Below, in pieces: positions 30,552 to 32,440 of a stretch of 32,440 nucleotides of DNA. The stretch comes from Bacteroidales bacterium. GTDB taxonomy: Bacteria > Bacteroidota > Bacteroidia > Bacteroidales > UBA932. Within the stretch, counting starts at the first letter, position 1. Every line of letters starts with the position of its first letter. The notes under the pieces were generated by a model. It did no database searches and was not told where the DNA came from. It saw nothing but the letters and a program-made list of their open reading frames with translations. The position numbers were made by a program, and so were the translations under genes. Location of the stretch: positions 1 through 32,440 of the forward strand of contig JAFZYD010000024.1 of the NCBI GenBank assembly GCA_017616475.1, in the 5' to 3' direction.

Positions 30552-32440
30552 CTACATACCGGCACCGCCGCCGGCACCAGGCACGGAAATGCCGCCGCCG
30601 GAGCTCTGCTCCACGTCGTCGTTATTGATGGAGCGCTTGACTTTCTTGCCGCCGGACATATTGCCGTTGCCAAAGTTGTAACTTATGCTTATGCCTATGC
30701 TCTGCACCGGAACCAACTGGCTGCTGCTGTTGCGGAAGCCTTCGCCCCAGGAACACTCGTAAATCTTCAACTTCTTGGAAAAGAGGGGGGTGGCGGCCTG
30801 CAGGCTCACGGAGAGCTTCTCTTCGAGGAAGGTCTTGGTGAGGCCGAACATTCCGAATTGGAAGCCGCCCTGATAACCCTGGAGAGAGTATTCACGGTCT
30901 CGGATGAAGGTCATAAGGCTCAGGCGCATATCCCAGAATATGGAGGTCTGGCAGCCGGCGAACAGGCCGCCGTTCCAGCCGTGATTCTCCTGATCGAGAA
31001 CCTCGCTGCGGTATATGTCGTAATCCAAATCGCCGTTCATAAAGATGCGGGTCTTGGAATTAAGATTGTAGTTGGCATAAAGGTCCAGACCGGTGCTGCT
31101 GCTATTTACAATGTTGCCGTAGGTGTGGTTCAGGACGTTATTCTCAGTAAATGAATACTCCGATATGCCGCCGCGGCCGAACCGTTCGCCGGCCCGCAGG
31201 CTGATTACCCATTTGGGCGTCGCAAGGTTGTAGGCCAGGGAAATGCGGTGGCTCTCCTGGGCACGAACGTCCGGGTTGCCGTAGCTGATTTCGGTGGGAA
31301 GCATACGGTCTACATAGGGGTTCAGCGACTCGATGCCTGGACGGCGGATGCGCAGGTTGTAGGAGAGGCTCAGGTTGCCCGCCTGCGAAAGGTTCCACTG
31401 CACGCTGGCGTTGGGCACGAAGTTGCCGTAGTTTATGTCAAAATTCTTGTCCGCTTCGTCGTAATCGACCTTCTGGATAGTGTGCTCGTAGCGCAGACCG
31501 GCCGTCAGGATCCATTTGTTCAGAGTCGCGGTATATTCGGAATAGGCCGCCGCAATGTGGTTGTAATAGTCGTATACGCTGGGCACGCCGTTGAAGGCGT
31601 CGTTCGCGCTGTTGTGGCGGAAGATGTACTTCAGTCCGCTGGAAAGCGTCTGGTTCTTGCCTATGGGGGTGGTAAAATCGCTCTGGAAGGTGTGCTCCGC
31701 TGTTATGTCGCGCTGTTTGTTGGCGCGCTCCTCCTCGCCGCCTCCGTCATATTTCACGGTGGTTATGCCGTCAGTGGTGGTGGGGCTGCCGGAAAATTGG
31801 TAGGAGAGGGTGAAGGTCTTCTCCCTGTTCCTGGCAAAGGTGTGCTGCCAGTCGGCGCTGGCGTTTATAAAGTTCCAGGAACTGGCGTTGACAACGTCCA
31901 AGTCGTAGCCGGGAGCGGGCACTCCCGCGATAATATAATCTGTGCGGGCGTCGTTCACAGTGGAGGTGTTGCCAAAGCCGTTGTAGCCGCCGGAAAGCGT
32001 GAACAGGTTAAGGGTGTCTGGCTCGAAGCTGATGCTGAGGTTGCTCATTATGCCCTTTTGCCGTGCGGCGCCGGTGTATTTGCTGGAAATTGTGGTGGCG
32101 GTGGCGTCGTATTCGTAGTAGTTGCCCGCTTCCACGCCGCCGAATTGTTCGTGCATTGCGTGTATGTTGGCTCCGAAAGTCCATTTGCCCTTCTGGGCGT
32201 TGAGGCTCAGGCCGCCGTCGTAGCGGCCGCGGCTGTTGATTCCGCCCGTCACGGTGCCGTAGAAACCGTCCTTGACCACGCTGCCCGCGCTGCCGCTCTT
32301 GGTCTTGATGTCCAGCACGCCGCCGGCCCCCTCAGCGTCATATTTGGCGCCGGGATTGGTTACGACCTCGATGCTCTTTATGCTGCTGGCGGGCATCACC
32401 TTGAACATCTGCGAAGGGTTGTTGGTGAGCATTTGGTTGG
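30552..32440 (-). CDS. Outer membrane beta-barrel (TonB-dependent-receptor-like) protein, partial
   Basis: The reading frame is open to the right edge, so the N-terminus (signal peptide and probably a carboxypeptidase-like domain) is missing. The visible 629 residues start inside the plug domain, whose end is marked by NPGAKYDAEGAGGVLDIKT. A long barrel of the OMP_b-brl_3 type follows, with alternating aromatic strands such as GDLDYDIYRSEVLDQ. The C-terminus continues past the barrel into KKVKRSINNDDVEQSSGGG and a Gly-rich tail ending GAGM. Proteins of this type resemble SusC-like receptors but lack a SusD partner; ligand unknown. It ends 67 bases before the peptidase operon start on the same strand, and no terminator is obvious between. 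Confidence 0.88.
   Translation of the reverse strand, partial: NQMLTNNPSQMFKVMPASSIKSIEVVTNPGAKYDAEGAGGVLDIKTKSGSAGSVVKDGFYGTVTGGINSRGRYDGGLSLNAQKGKWTFGANIHAMHEQFGGVEAGNYYEYDATATTISSKYTGAARQKGIMSNLSISFEPDTLNLFTLSGGYNGFGNTSTVNDARTDYIIAGVPAPGYDLDVVNASSWNFINASADWQHTFARNREKTFTLSYQFSGSPTTTDGITTVKYDGGGEEERANKQRDITAEHTFQSDFTTPIGKNQTLSSGLKYIFRHNSANDAFNGVPSVYDYYNHIAAAYSEYTATLNKWILTAGLRYEHTIQKVDYDEADKNFDINYGNFVPNASVQWNLSQAGNLSLSYNLRIRRPGIESLNPYVDRMLPTEISYGNPDVRAQESHRISLAYNLATPKWVISLRAGERFGRGGISEYSFTENNVLNHTYGNIVNSSSTGLDLYANYNLNSKTRIFMNGDLDYDIYRSEVLDQENHGWNGGLFAGCQTSIFWDMRLSLMTFIRDREYSLQGYQGGFQFGMFGLTKTFLEEKLSVSLQAATPLFSKKLKIYECSWGEGFRNSSSQLVPVQSIGISISYNFGNGNMSGGKKVKRSINNDDVEQSSGGGISVPGAGGGAGM

Overview
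The window looks like a chromosomal segment from a GC-rich member of the Bacteroidales (Bacteroidota). The evidence is a SusC/SusD pair with attached lipoproteins, a Bacteroidota-type ileS - traR/dksA-like - lspA gene order, repeated promoter boxes of the Bacteroidota form TAnnTTTG just upstream of several genes, and a general lack of Shine-Dalgarno sequences. A genus such as Alistipes or a relative is possible but cannot be fixed from this sequence alone.

Layout. Positions 1-2938 (minus strand) hold a glycogen debranching enzyme translationally coupled to a glycogen-synthase-like glycosyltransferase that runs off the left edge. Positions 3062-8785 (minus) hold one tightly packed cluster: a C39-peptidase-containing ABC transporter, two tiny proteins with double-glycine leaders, a TolC-family outer membrane protein, a HlyD/MacA-type adaptor, and then the housekeeping tRNA t6A gene tsaB overlapping the adaptor. 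I read this as a class II bacteriocin-like or signalling peptide system with its own maturation and trans-envelope export machine. It is the most novel part of the window. A bulged nested inverted repeat sits in front of it, and a hairpin separates the transporter from the precursor genes.

Positions 9067-14229 are housekeeping: cvpA (minus), then ileS, a DksA-like protein with a degenerate zinc finger, lspA and tRNA-Ser(UGA) on the plus strand. A strong terminator follows the tRNA. About 460 bases without a gene follow, filled with short palindromes. These include two copies of one hairpin element whose inner stems differ in sequence but keep pairing, and two hairpins sharing the same stem sequence.

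Positions 14692-20393 (plus) hold a NUDIX hydrolase, a lipoprotein serine hydrolase, an unusual MMPL/RND exporter with three repeated helical modules in one very large loop, and a second lipoprotein serine hydrolase. Three of the four neighbouring junctions overlap or are very short. A bidirectional terminator separates this block from the convergent operon 30484-20463 (minus): a tricorn-like S41 peptidase, SusC, SusD and two surface-type lipoproteins. No glycoside hydrolase is present, so this SusCD locus may import peptides or peptide-containing material instead of a plain glycan. The window ends inside a TonB-dependent-receptor-like outer membrane barrel protein (minus).
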